Assembly: GCA_025450135.1 (NCBI GenBank)
Contig: JANWHZ010000044.1
Location: 1-9,763 of the forward strand
Length of the DNA: 9,763 bases
Origin: Candidatus Saccharimonadales bacterium
GTDB taxonomy: Bacteria > Patescibacteriota > Saccharimonadia > Saccharimonadales > UBA4665
Direction of reading: 5' to 3'
Part shown: in pieces, positions 1-6,703 of the stretch
How the letters are laid out: each line of letters opens with the position of its first letter
Numbering within the stretch: the stretch's first letter is position 1
Translations under genes and position numbers: made by a program
Notes under the pieces: generated by a model
The model's database searches: none
What the model saw: the letters and a program-made list of their open reading frames with translations, nothing else
Told to the model about the DNA's origin: nothing

Positions 1-2642
1 ATGCTATTTCCAGCATCAACCAGCGCATGTAACATGTGCAGTAGTTTGTCGACATCCGCCATATGCAGACCGGTCGTCGGTTCGTCGAGAATGTAGAGCG
101 TGCGACCAGTCGCGCGACGTGACAGTTCGCTCGACAATTTGATGCGCTGTGCTTCGCCACCGGACAAGGTTGTCGCTGATTGCCCGAGGCCAATATAGCC
201 TAGACCTACGTCAACGAGCGTTTGTAATTTATTGGCAATTTGCGGGATGTTTTCAAAAAATTCGAGCGCTTGTTCGCAGGTCATTTCAAGTACGTCGCTG
301 ATCGTTTTGCCTTTATAGTGGATCTCAAGCGCTTCGCGATTATAACGTTTTCCGTGACACACTTCGCACGGTACATACACATCAGGCAAAAAATGCATTT
401 CAATTTTGATGATGCCGTCACCTGCGCAGTTTTCGCAGCGGCCACCCTTCACATTGAAGCTAAAGCGACCCGGTGAGTAGCCTCGGAGCTTCGCTTCCGG
501 AGTGTTGGCAAACAGCTCACGGATTGGGGTAAACAACCCTGTATAGGTTGCCGGGTTAGAGCGTGGTGTTCGGCCAATCGGCGACTGGTCGATGATGATT
601 GCTTTATCGAGCTGCTTGATACCTTCAATATCATCATGTCGACCCGAGACAGTACCAGCACGATGCAAACGTGCGAGCAGCTCTTTGGCCAAAATGTCAT
701 TTATAAGGCTTGACTTACCCGAACCACTAACGCCGCTGACGACAACTAGTTTACCGAGCGGAATAGTAACCGTAATGCTCTTAAGGTTATTTTCACGCGC
801 GCCGATGATGACCAGTTCTTTGCCATTGCCTGGTCGGCGCTTTTTGGGTACAGCAATTTCTTTTTTACCGGATAAGTATTGGGCAGTGATACTGCCGGGA
901 ATTTTGGCGACTTCATCAGGTGATCCAGCCGCGACCACGCTTCCGCCGTGCACACCAGCGCCAGGGCCAATGTCTACTAAATAATCCGCGGTGCGTATCG
1001 TCTCTTCGTCATGCTCGACGACAATCACGGTATTACCTAGGTCACGTAAATGCTTCAGTGTCTGTATCAGCCGGGCGTTATCTCGCTGATGCAGCCCGAT
1101 TGATGGCTCGTCAAGCACGTACAGCACGCCCATTAATCCAGAGCCGATCTGCGTTGCCAGGCGAATGCGCTGTGCTTCGCCACCAGACAAGGTGGTCGCA
1201 CCGCGAAGCAGTGTTAAGTAATTTAGTCCGACATCAACCAAAAACCGTAGACGAGCGCAGATTTCCTTTAAAATCTGCTTGCCAATCTTCGCTTCAGTTT
1301 CATTGAGCTCAAGGCCATTAAACCAGCCAAGCGCATCGTCAATAGACTGGTCGCAGACGTCCATAATTGACTTGCCATTAACGGTTACAGCCAAAACCTC
1401 CGGCTTAAGCCTACGACCTTTACATGCATAGCAGGGCTTTTCTTGCATAAAGCGCTCTATGTCGCGACGCATGAAGTCGCTCTCCGTTTCGTGGTGCCTG
1501 CGTTCCAGGTTCGGGACCACTCCCTCATAGGTCGTCGAGAAAGCACGACCGCCACCTAGCGGTATACGGTAGGTCTCAGTACCTGTACCATACATGATGC
1601 GCTCAACATCTTCAGGCTTCAGTTGTCCGGTCGGCACGTGCAGTGAAAAGCCATAACGGTCTGCAACGGCCTGCAGCTTTTTATTCCACCAGCCGTCAGC
1701 ATTAAAACGATTAAATGGTCGGATCGCACCCTCCGCGATCGTCAAGCGTCCGTTTGGAATAACGAGTTCCGGTTCAACTTCTAGACGTGAGCCCAGACCA
1801 GTGCATACCGGACATGCGCCGTGAGGTGAGTTAAAACTAAACGTGCGCGGCTCGAGCTCCGGGATTGTAATATCCGGATGGTCAGGACACGCATACATGA
1901 GGCTGTAACTAAATAGCTCATTCGTATCCGCGTTCAGTACGTTGATACGCCCTTCGGCAACTTCGAGCGCTTGCTCGACTGACTGTGCTAACCTCGTCCG
2001 ACTTTCGTCGTTGTTCACAATACGGTCAGCGACAACTTCAATGGTATGCCGGTAATTCTTATCGAGCTCCGGGAACTCGTCGAGTGCATATACTATGCTA
2101 TCAACTCGAACGCGTGCAAAACCGGCTCTGCGGTACTGCTCAGGGATATGCTCAAATGCACCTTTTTTGTCGATGACGACAGGTGCCAAAATCATAAGTC
2201 GGGCGTCTTTCTGCAAACCCGCGACTTGGTCGATAATATTTGCTGTCGTTTGTCGTACTACTGCCTGGCCGTCAATTGGACAATGCGGAATGCCGACACG
2301 TGCGAACAGCAGACGAAGGTAATCGTAAATTTCCGTAACGGTTGCGACCGTTGAACGTGGGTTGCGGCTGGTCGATTTTTGATCAATTGAAATGGCTGGA
2401 CTTAAACCGTCGATCTGATCGACGTCTGGCTTTTCCATGATCCCTAGGAATTGGCGGGCATACGAGCTGAGTGATTCGACATAGCGGCGCTGACCTTCAG
2501 CGTAAATCGTGTCAAACGCCAACGAGGACTTGCCGGAACCCGACAGTCCTGTGATTACTACGAGCTTACCCCGGGGAAGAGTCACATCAATATTCTTGAG
2601 GTTGTGCTCCCGGGCACCCTTGACCACTATATACTCTGCCAT
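1..2642 (-). CDS. uvrA: UvrA, excinuclease ABC subunit A (3' end cut off by window edge)
   Basis: This is the DNA-damage recognition ATPase of nucleotide excision repair. As a dimer it loads UvrB at lesions. The frame is open from ATG at 2642 to base 1: 880 codons, against about 940 in E. coli, so roughly 60 C-terminal residues lie outside. Both ABC modules are visible: Walker A GLSGSGKS at 32-39 and GVSGSGKS at 637-644, signature LSGGEAQ at about 485 and 826, and Walker B/D-loop LDEPSIGLH and LDEPTTGLH after each. The second zinc module has C736, C739, C759 and C762. The first reads C252-x2-H255 then C277-x2-C280, so one usual cysteine is histidine. The start fits the family N-terminus (AEYIVVKGAREHNLKN). 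No Shine-Dalgarno sequence precedes it; a perfect TATAAT lies 10 nt upstream. Identification is very secure. Confidence 0.98.
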   Translation of the reverse strand, partial: MAEYIVVKGAREHNLKNIDVTLPRGKLVVITGLSGSGKSSLAFDTIYAEGQRRYVESLSSYARQFLGIMEKPDVDQIDGLSPAISIDQKSTSRNPRSTVATVTEIYDYLRLLFARVGIPHCPIDGQAVVRQTTANIIDQVAGLQKDARLMILAPVVIDKKGAFEHIPEQYRRAGFARVRVDSIVYALDEFPELDKNYRHTIEVVADRIVNNDESRTRLAQSVEQALEVAEGRINVLNADTNELFSYSLMYACPDHPDITIPELEPRTFSFNSPHGACPVCTGLGSRLEVEPELVIPNGRLTIAEGAIRPFNRFNADGWWNKKLQAVADRYGFSLHVPTGQLKPEDVERIMYGTGTETYRIPLGGGRAFSTTYEGVVPNLERRHHETESDFMRRDIERFMQEKPCYACKGRRLKPEVLAVTVNGKSIMDVCDQSIDDALGWFNGLELNETEAKIGKQILKEICARLRFLVDVGLNYLTLLRGATTLSGGEAQRIRLATQIGSGLMGVLYVLDEPSIGLHQRDNARLIQTLKHLRDLGNTVIVVEHDEETIRTADYLVDIGPGAGVHGGSVVAAGSPDEVAKIPGSITAQYLSGKKEIAVPKKRRPGNGKELVIIGARENNLKSITVTIPLGKLVVVSGVSGSGKSSLINDILAKELLARLHRAGTVSGRHDDIEGIKQLDKAIIIDQSPIGRTPRSNPATYTGLFTPIRELFANTPEAKLRGYSPGRFSFNVKGGRCENCAGDGIIKIEMHFLPDVYVPCEVCHGKRYNREALEIHYKGKTISDVLEMTCEQALEFFENIPQIANKLQTLVDVGLGYIGLGQSATTLSGGEAQRIKLSSELSRRATGRTLYILDEPTTGLHMADVDKLLHMLHALVDAGNS

Positions 2643-2652
2643 GAACGAAGCT

Positions 2653-2658
2653 ATTATA
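2653..2658 (-). promoter_or_regulatory. -10 element of uvrA (possible leaderless start)
   Basis: A perfect TATAAT on the minus strand ends 10 nt before the uvrA ATG. Transcription would begin about 7 nt downstream, leaving a leader of roughly 3 nt and no room for a ribosome-binding site. The best -35 at 17-bp spacing (2676-2681, TGGAAG) matches consensus at only 3 of 6 bases. The -10 match is seen directly; the leaderless reading is inference. Confidence 0.5.
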
Positions 2659-2740
2659 CGCGGAAAACGACTTTGCTTCCAGCCCGTAGATGGTGCACTT
2701 GTTAGACTCGCTAGACAAGCATAAGCTGTAAGAAATCTTA

Positions 2741-2769
2741 TTGCTGTTGTTGCAACTTTATACTATAAA
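2741..2769 (+). promoter_or_regulatory. Promoter of the small membrane-protein gene
   Basis: TTGCTG at 2741-2746 and TATAAA at 2764-2769 are separated by exactly 17 bp. The -10 matches consensus at 5 of 6 bases and the -35 at 3 of 6. The predicted start near 2776 leaves about 20 nt of leader, enough for the Shine-Dalgarno sequence at 2783-2789. The promoter diverges from that of uvrA within the 153-bp gap between the two genes. Confidence 0.5.
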
Positions 2770-2782
2770 TTTAGTAATTAGC

Positions 2783-2789
2783 GGGAGGT
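2783..2789 (+). promoter_or_regulatory. Ribosome-binding site of the small membrane-protein gene
   Basis: GGGAGGT ends 6 nt before the ATG at 2796. It is one of the strongest Shine-Dalgarno sequences in the window and the main reason to accept this short plus-strand ORF as a gene. Confidence 0.75.
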
Positions 2790-2795
2790 CTACGT

Positions 2796-2999
2796 ATGAC
2801 AAGCCTAATTATGCTCGGCCTCATTCCGGGCACCGACATACAGATTACGTTTGAAGCCTGGCTTATAACAATGCTATTGATTAGCACATTCGCGGCAGCC
2901 ATTTTGACACGTAAGCACTGGACTTCATTGATACAAGCAGTATATAGATCGATTCACCAAACTGCCCAGAATCTGCGAACTACTGTTCGGCCGGCATAA
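2796..2999 (+). CDS. Small single-pass membrane protein, function unknown
   Basis: A 67-residue protein that I do not recognise by family. A short N-terminal stretch (MTSLIMLGLIPGTDIQITFE) leads into one hydrophobic segment at about residues 18-37, then a basic tail with RKH near residues 39-41 and further Arg and His residues. The positive-inside rule would place the tail in the cytoplasm. A 17-bp-spaced promoter and a strong GGGAGGT ribosome-binding site precede it, which is far better than any antisense ORF here has. It is the only plus-strand gene. Its last 20 bp overlap the 3' end of the convergent exonuclease I gene, so the two mRNAs could pair at their ends. No catalytic motif is visible and no function can be given. 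Confidence 0.72.
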   Translation: MTSLIMLGLIPGTDIQITFEAWLITMLLISTFAAAILTRKHWTSLIQAVYRSIHQTAQNLRTTVRPA

Positions 3000-4419
3000 T
3001 TGATTCACCGTATAGCTTGAGCTCCTCGAGCACATACTGCTGCTCCGGTATCTGCACAATATTAGCAAGCGCTTCCAAATGGCTAAAATACTTCGCCAAT
3101 CGACTTTTGGAGCCTCCGTCAAGCAAACGGACGGTGCAAAAGGCTTCCCACGCCCTGCGTTCTTCGTTAGTCAGCGATTCAGGATAGTTGCGTGCTTTGT
3201 ACAGTGGCAGCAATACGTTCAGGCGATCGTCATGAAATGCACCGATAATATCAGATAGTATACCGGGTGAGGTAGTGCGTACATGAGCAAGTTGCTGTTT
3301 ATCGCTGTCGTCGAGGAATCCGTCATACAACTGCCCATCAACCCGATGCTCGTCGCCCATAAGTGACGACTGTTCGGGTTTGGGCGCTTGAGTTCCATAG
3401 ATTTTACTCACCCGCTGCACGAATTCCGGATTTTGTTCCAAAGTGCGGCGGTGTTTATCTATAGCCGAAACATTGATACGTAAACGTTCCTGACTGGCAG
3501 CATCCAGCACGCTGATCGGTGCGACAGCTGGACAGCGGTTGAAGCGCAGCGCTTTGACCGGAAATGGTATTCGCTCCGCGCTCCGAGGCTGCCAGACCAT
3601 CCGTTCAGCGAGCTGTTGCGCGGACAGCTTGAGCAGTGGCATCGGATCATACCTGAGGTCATACACCAGCGCACCTTGTCTGTTTGGCAGCGGAGCCAAA
3701 CGTATCACCACAGTCGTTTTCTCGTGCTCAGCTGGGTACGACCCCGAGGTATAAACAAATGGCTGCCCAGCTTCAACAACCTCAGCAACCGTACGTCTGT
3801 CGCGCATATCAAAGAGAAATTGATATAACTTCGGTTGCTTCGCTTTGATCAGCCGCGCCACAGCAATAGTAGCCTGAATATCACTTAACGCATCGTGCGC
3901 GTTCCCATGATCAAGGCCATTCGCACTCGTTAAAAGTTCCAGTTTGTTCGACGGCGTGCCATCGGCAGCAAACGGCCACGTCATGCCTTCCGGCCGAAGC
4001 GCGCGCGTCATTCGCACTACGTCAATCAGATCCCACCGCGAGCAGCCGTCGCACCATTGCCATTCATACGCATCGCAGAAATTGCGGTACAGAAGGTACC
4101 GCATAAATTCGTCGTCGAAACGTACCGAGTTATAACCAACAAACGTAGTGTGCGGCTGACAGACGTCTCTAGTGAAAAGTTTTAAAAATTCAGCTTCACT
4201 GACTCCCTCAGCAAGTGTCGCTTGTGGCGTGATACCGGTAATTAGCACCGAGTCAGGATCGGGCAATATATCTGGAGTCAGCCGAATCAGGACATTTACC
4301 GGGTCGCCGACTGGCAGCAGCTCCATATCGGTTCGCTGCCCGGCAAACTGCATGATCCGTGCCTGCTTCGGGTCAAGACCGCTTGTCTCAAGGTCATAAA
4401 AGAAATAGCTCGCTGGCAT
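2980..4419 (-). CDS. sbcB: Exodeoxyribonuclease I (SbcB-type 3'-5' ssDNA exonuclease)
   Basis: Degrades single-stranded DNA from the 3' end during recombination and repair. Of 479 residues, the first 190 or so form the DEDDh exonuclease domain: YDLETSG gives D9 and E11, VRFDDEF gives D102, and NAHDALSD gives catalytic H175 and D180. The segments VLITGITPQ, SRWDLIDV and ALRPEGMTWP closely follow E. coli ExoI (475 aa). An SH3-like middle (LYDGFLDDSDKQQ region) and a helical C-terminus (LYKARNYPESL) complete the usual layout. I chose ATG 4419. A GTG at 4443 is in frame and would add 8 residues, but it lies inside a GC hairpin and neither start has a Shine-Dalgarno sequence. A TACACT hexamer sits 7 nt before ATG 4419. 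The gene follows the glycosyltransferase gene closely, and its 3' end overlaps the plus-strand small gene by 20 bp. Confidence 0.95.
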   Translation of the reverse strand: MPASYFFYDLETSGLDPKQARIMQFAGQRTDMELLPVGDPVNVLIRLTPDILPDPDSVLITGITPQATLAEGVSEAEFLKLFTRDVCQPHTTFVGYNSVRFDDEFMRYLLYRNFCDAYEWQWCDGCSRWDLIDVVRMTRALRPEGMTWPFAADGTPSNKLELLTSANGLDHGNAHDALSDIQATIAVARLIKAKQPKLYQFLFDMRDRRTVAEVVEAGQPFVYTSGSYPAEHEKTTVVIRLAPLPNRQGALVYDLRYDPMPLLKLSAQQLAERMVWQPRSAERIPFPVKALRFNRCPAVAPISVLDAASQERLRINVSAIDKHRRTLEQNPEFVQRVSKIYGTQAPKPEQSSLMGDEHRVDGQLYDGFLDDSDKQQLAHVRTTSPGILSDIIGAFHDDRLNVLLPLYKARNYPESLTNEERRAWEAFCTVRLLDGGSKSRLAKYFSHLEALANIVQIPEQQYVLEELKLYGESIMPAEQ

Positions 4420-4426
4420 AGTTACC

Positions 4427-4432
4427 AGTGTA
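4427..4432 (-). promoter_or_regulatory. Weak -10-like hexamer before exonuclease I
   Basis: TACACT (4 of 6 to TATAAT) ends 7 nt before ATG 4419, which would put the transcription start on or beside the start codon. No -35 element is visible at 16-18 bp. The gene may instead be co-transcribed with the glycosyltransferase gene, so this is weak evidence. Confidence 0.25.
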
Positions 4433-4440
4433 ATGCACGT

Positions 4441-4480
4441 CACCCTACGGGTGCCATGCGTTAACGCCCGTCAAGCGGGC
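4441..4480 (-). repeat. Three short dyads between the glycosyltransferase and exonuclease I genes
   Basis: Within 40 bp there are GCCCG/CGGGC arms (4466-4470 and 4476-4480, 5-nt loop), a perfect 10-bp palindrome GCGTTAACGC (4458-4467) over the glycosyltransferase stop codon, and CACCC/GGGTG arms (4441-4445 and 4449-4453, 3-nt loop) that bury the alternative GTG start of exonuclease I. The first and second share two bases, so they cannot all fold together. No run of T follows, so this is not a standard intrinsic terminator. A role in partial termination, RNA processing or translation control is possible. Confidence 0.45.
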
Positions 4481-5351
4481 TGGCGTACTGTCTGGCGTAC
4501 GAACTATCTGCGACTTCACCGTAGGGACGTTTTAAAAAGTGTAGCTCCCAAAGCTGCCTTAGAGTCGTAATACGATCACCACGCGTTAGCACCCAAGTAT
4601 AGTTTCCCTTTGCCTGCAACACCTTGCCTCCAGCTTCGCCTACCGTGCGTGCAATGGCAACATCATCTGGTTCGCCCCCTGTTTCCACAAACCATTCGCC
4701 GTCAAGCTTGAGTAGCGCGTCGTGGATCTGATCGCTTACCGCTAGGCCATAGTTGTGCCCTCGAGCGATTGGTACGCGTGGACCTCGCAACGCTCCTCGT
4801 GTAAGACCGGGTACCCGTGCCAGGGCGCTTAACACATCTACTGCTACGTTGCCGCTCTCCCACGTAATGGAGTCACCACATACCATAGCGCCTTGACCTA
4901 CATCAGCCGCATATAATTCTTCATCCATTGCGCGTGCCCAGCGGGACCCAACTATAGTATCTGCATCCATAAACAGTACGTGTCTCGCACCCAGCACGCC
5001 GAGGGCATATACCAACCCTCGCTGTGTCGCTGCCATCTTGCGGCCTTCGTGCTGTTCAAGCACAGTCGCCCCCATTCGTCTGGCAAAGTAAGCCGTACGA
5101 TCTTGGGAGTTGTTATCGACGACAACCGCACGTGCACCAGCGTCGGCTATTGACTTAAGAGCTGCCACGATGTCATGTTCCTCATCATGAGCTGGAACGA
5201 TAACTGGTATTGCGTTTGCACGGGTAGCTTCTTGAAACAACTCTGTCGTGAGTTGACCGTATCGACGAACTACGTCTTCAGGTTCATGTAGGTGCAACTC
5301 CATACTGGCGCATAGCTCACCGGCATGAGCAAAGGAGTCAAAAAATGACAT
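4461..5351 (-). CDS. GT-A fold glycosyltransferase, family 2-like, cytosolic
   Basis: A 296-residue enzyme that probably transfers a sugar from a nucleotide-sugar donor. The acceptor is unknown. After a 45-residue N-terminal region come the donor-binding start VIVPAHDEE at about 50-58, VVDNNSQDRT at 77-86, the metal-binding DxD (D129-A-D131 in LFMDAD), and GGEPDD at 225-230, in the place where family-2 enzymes carry an acidic catalytic base. No transmembrane segment is visible, unlike processive polysaccharide synthases, so it is likely a soluble or peripheral enzyme. The ATG at 5351 lacks a Shine-Dalgarno sequence but has a good promoter ending 5 nt before it, which suggests a leaderless mRNA. 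Exonuclease I lies directly downstream on the same strand, although the two have no obvious shared role. The superfamily is secure; the specific reaction is not. Confidence 0.88.
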   Translation of the reverse strand: MSFFDSFAHAGELCASMELHLHEPEDVVRRYGQLTTELFQEATRANAIPVIVPAHDEEHDIVAALKSIADAGARAVVVDNNSQDRTAYFARRMGATVLEQHEGRKMAATQRGLVYALGVLGARHVLFMDADTIVGSRWARAMDEELYAADVGQGAMVCGDSITWESGNVAVDVLSALARVPGLTRGALRGPRVPIARGHNYGLAVSDQIHDALLKLDGEWFVETGGEPDDVAIARTVGEAGGKVLQAKGNYTWVLTRGDRITTLRQLWELHFLKRPYGEVADSSYARQYASPLDGR

Positions 5352-5356
5352 AATGT

Positions 5357-5385
5357 TTAATAATTTATAACACGATTATTGACAA
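5357..5385 (-). promoter_or_regulatory. Promoter of the glycosyltransferase gene (leaderless geometry)
   Basis: On the minus strand, TTGTCA (5380-5385, 5 of 6 to TTGACA) and TATTAA (5357-5362, 4 of 6 to TATAAT) are exactly 17 bp apart. The -10 ends 5 nt before the ATG at 5351, so transcription should start on or next to the start codon. The promoter lies in the 44-bp gap after obg. This is the best two-box case for leaderless initiation in the window. Confidence 0.55.
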
Positions 5386-5395
5386 GGTGCTAGTT

Positions 5396-6667
5396 TTAAT
5401 ATTGTAATTTATTACCATGTCCCACGCCAATGGTTTGGCCAGGTTCGATGCCACGACGGATAAGTTCATGCATGATGCCCTGCTTCTGCAGTATATCCCG
5501 CAGCCGCTGGACTGCTTCGTCATTAGTAAAATCGGTACGTGCAGCAAAATGCTCGATTTCCTCACCGCGTACCATAAAGCCATCCTCAGTTTTCTCAATG
5601 TGCCAAGCATCAGCACCATTGATCAAGCTGTGAACTGGAACATCTTCTGGAGGCGGTGTGGCGGCTTCACGAGCACGAGCTTCGTCGACTGCATTTTTGG
5701 CGGCGTACAGCAAGTTATCCAATCCGGTACCGGCTTGCGCGGAAAGTGCAAGTAAGGGCGTATCACGTGGTACGACTTGGCGAAGCTTCGTCATCAGGTC
5801 ATCAACAATTTCTTCATCCAATCCCTCAACTTTGTTGAGTACCACTATTTGCAGTCTATTAAGCAGATTTTCATCGTGCGAACGAAGTTCGTCTATAACT
5901 GTCTGGTAGGCTTTAACGACATCGTCATCGTAAGCATCGATCAGATGCAATATAACTGCTGTACGCTCAATATGACGCAGAAATTCATGGCCCAAACCTT
6001 TACCCCGGCTCGCACCTTCGATCAGACCGGGAATGTCGGCGAAGAGTAGGCTCGTACCGCCAATATCAACAACGCCTAGGTTCGGGACAACTGTCGTGAA
6101 GGGGTAATCAGCAATTTCCGGCCGGGCATTACTGATGCGAGCTAGTAGTGTCGATTTACCCGCGTTCGGCAACCCGACGAGGCCCACATCGGCAATCATT
6201 TTGAGCTCGAGTGTCGCCGTAAAAGCTTCTCCGGGTTCCCCTTTTTCGGCAAACTTCGGAGCCTGTCTAGTTGAACTGACAAAGTGGGCGTTGCCAAAGC
6301 CCCCCTTACCGCCATGTGCAATGACTGCCTGTTGGCCATCTTCGGTCAAGTCAGCGAGGATGTCTGTACCATTCTTTATAACCACCGTGCCAACTGGTAC
6401 GTGTACAAGCAGCTCTTCTCCGTTCTTGCCGTGCTGGCGATTTGGACGACCATCGTCGCCATTATGGGCACGCAGGTCCTTGTCGTAGCGGAATCTTGCC
6501 AGCGTATTCTGATTGCGACTGGCAATAAATACGACATTGCCGCCATGCCCACCATCACCACCGTCTGGGCCGCCCTTGCTAACAAACTTCTCATGGCGGA
6601 AACTCATGCGGCCATTGCCGCCCTTACCTGCACTTATTGTGACTTCTACCTTGTCAATGAAGTTCAT
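5396..6667 (-). CDS. obg: Obg GTPase (ribosome assembly / growth control)
   Basis: A conserved GTPase acting in 50S ribosomal subunit maturation and in coupling growth to nucleotide state. At 423 residues it is close to B. subtilis Obg (428). Residues 1-158 form the glycine-rich Obg domain (AGKGGNG, GGPDGGDGGHGG, KGGFGN). The G domain shows G1 GLPNAGKST at 165-173, G2 DYPFTT at 187-192, G3 DIPGLIEGAS at 211-220, G4 NKVE at 278-281 (usually NKxD, here Glu) and G5 SAQAG at 309-313. The last 80 or so residues match the OCT domain (GFMVRGEEIEHFAART) and end with the typical GxGHGNKLQ-like tail. The ATG at 6667 gives the family N-terminus FIDKVEVTISAG. No Shine-Dalgarno sequence is present; TATACT lies 10 nt upstream. 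The gene follows the LysM-CHAP gene by 36 bp. Confidence 0.98.
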   Translation of the reverse strand: MNFIDKVEVTISAGKGGNGRMSFRHEKFVSKGGPDGGDGGHGGNVVFIASRNQNTLARFRYDKDLRAHNGDDGRPNRQHGKNGEELLVHVPVGTVVIKNGTDILADLTEDGQQAVIAHGGKGGFGNAHFVSSTRQAPKFAEKGEPGEAFTATLELKMIADVGLVGLPNAGKSTLLARISNARPEIADYPFTTVVPNLGVVDIGGTSLLFADIPGLIEGASRGKGLGHEFLRHIERTAVILHLIDAYDDDVVKAYQTVIDELRSHDENLLNRLQIVVLNKVEGLDEEIVDDLMTKLRQVVPRDTPLLALSAQAGTGLDNLLYAAKNAVDEARAREAATPPPEDVPVHSLINGADAWHIEKTEDGFMVRGEEIEHFAARTDFTNDEAVQRLRDILQKQGIMHELIRRGIEPGQTIGVGHGNKLQY

Positions 6668-6677
6668 GTTACTTCAC

Positions 6678-6683
6678 AGTATA
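6678..6683 (-). promoter_or_regulatory. -10 element of obg (possible leaderless start)
   Basis: TATACT (5 of 6 to TATAAT) ends 10 nt before the obg ATG, the same spacing as the uvrA hexamer, and no Shine-Dalgarno sequence lies between. The -35 position at 17 bp (TAGTCC) matches only 3 of 6. A promoter in this 36-bp gap would let obg be expressed separately from the upstream hydrolase gene. Confidence 0.42.
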
Positions 6684-6703
6684 CCGAAGGTAGAGGATGC
6701 GGA

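Noticed and set aside
141..1193. Near-identical 23-bp direct repeats at about 148-170 and 1171-1193
   Set aside because: They encode the two LSGGEAQRI signature motifs of the duplicated ABC modules of UvrA, so domain duplication explains them.
592..1306. Plus-strand ORFs of 128-130 codons opposite uvrA
   Set aside because: They lie antisense to conserved UvrA motifs, lack ribosome-binding sites and have biased, domain-free composition. They are shadows of the real frame.
3015..3031. 7-bp hairpin shortly after the small plus-strand gene, considered as its terminator
   Set aside because: No T-run follows on the plus strand, the loop is only 3 nt, and the bases encode the C-terminus of exonuclease I.
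4441..4443. GTG as the start of exonuclease I
   Set aside because: It lies within a CACCC/GGGTG stem and lacks a ribosome-binding site. The shorter form from ATG 4419 still contains the whole exonuclease domain.
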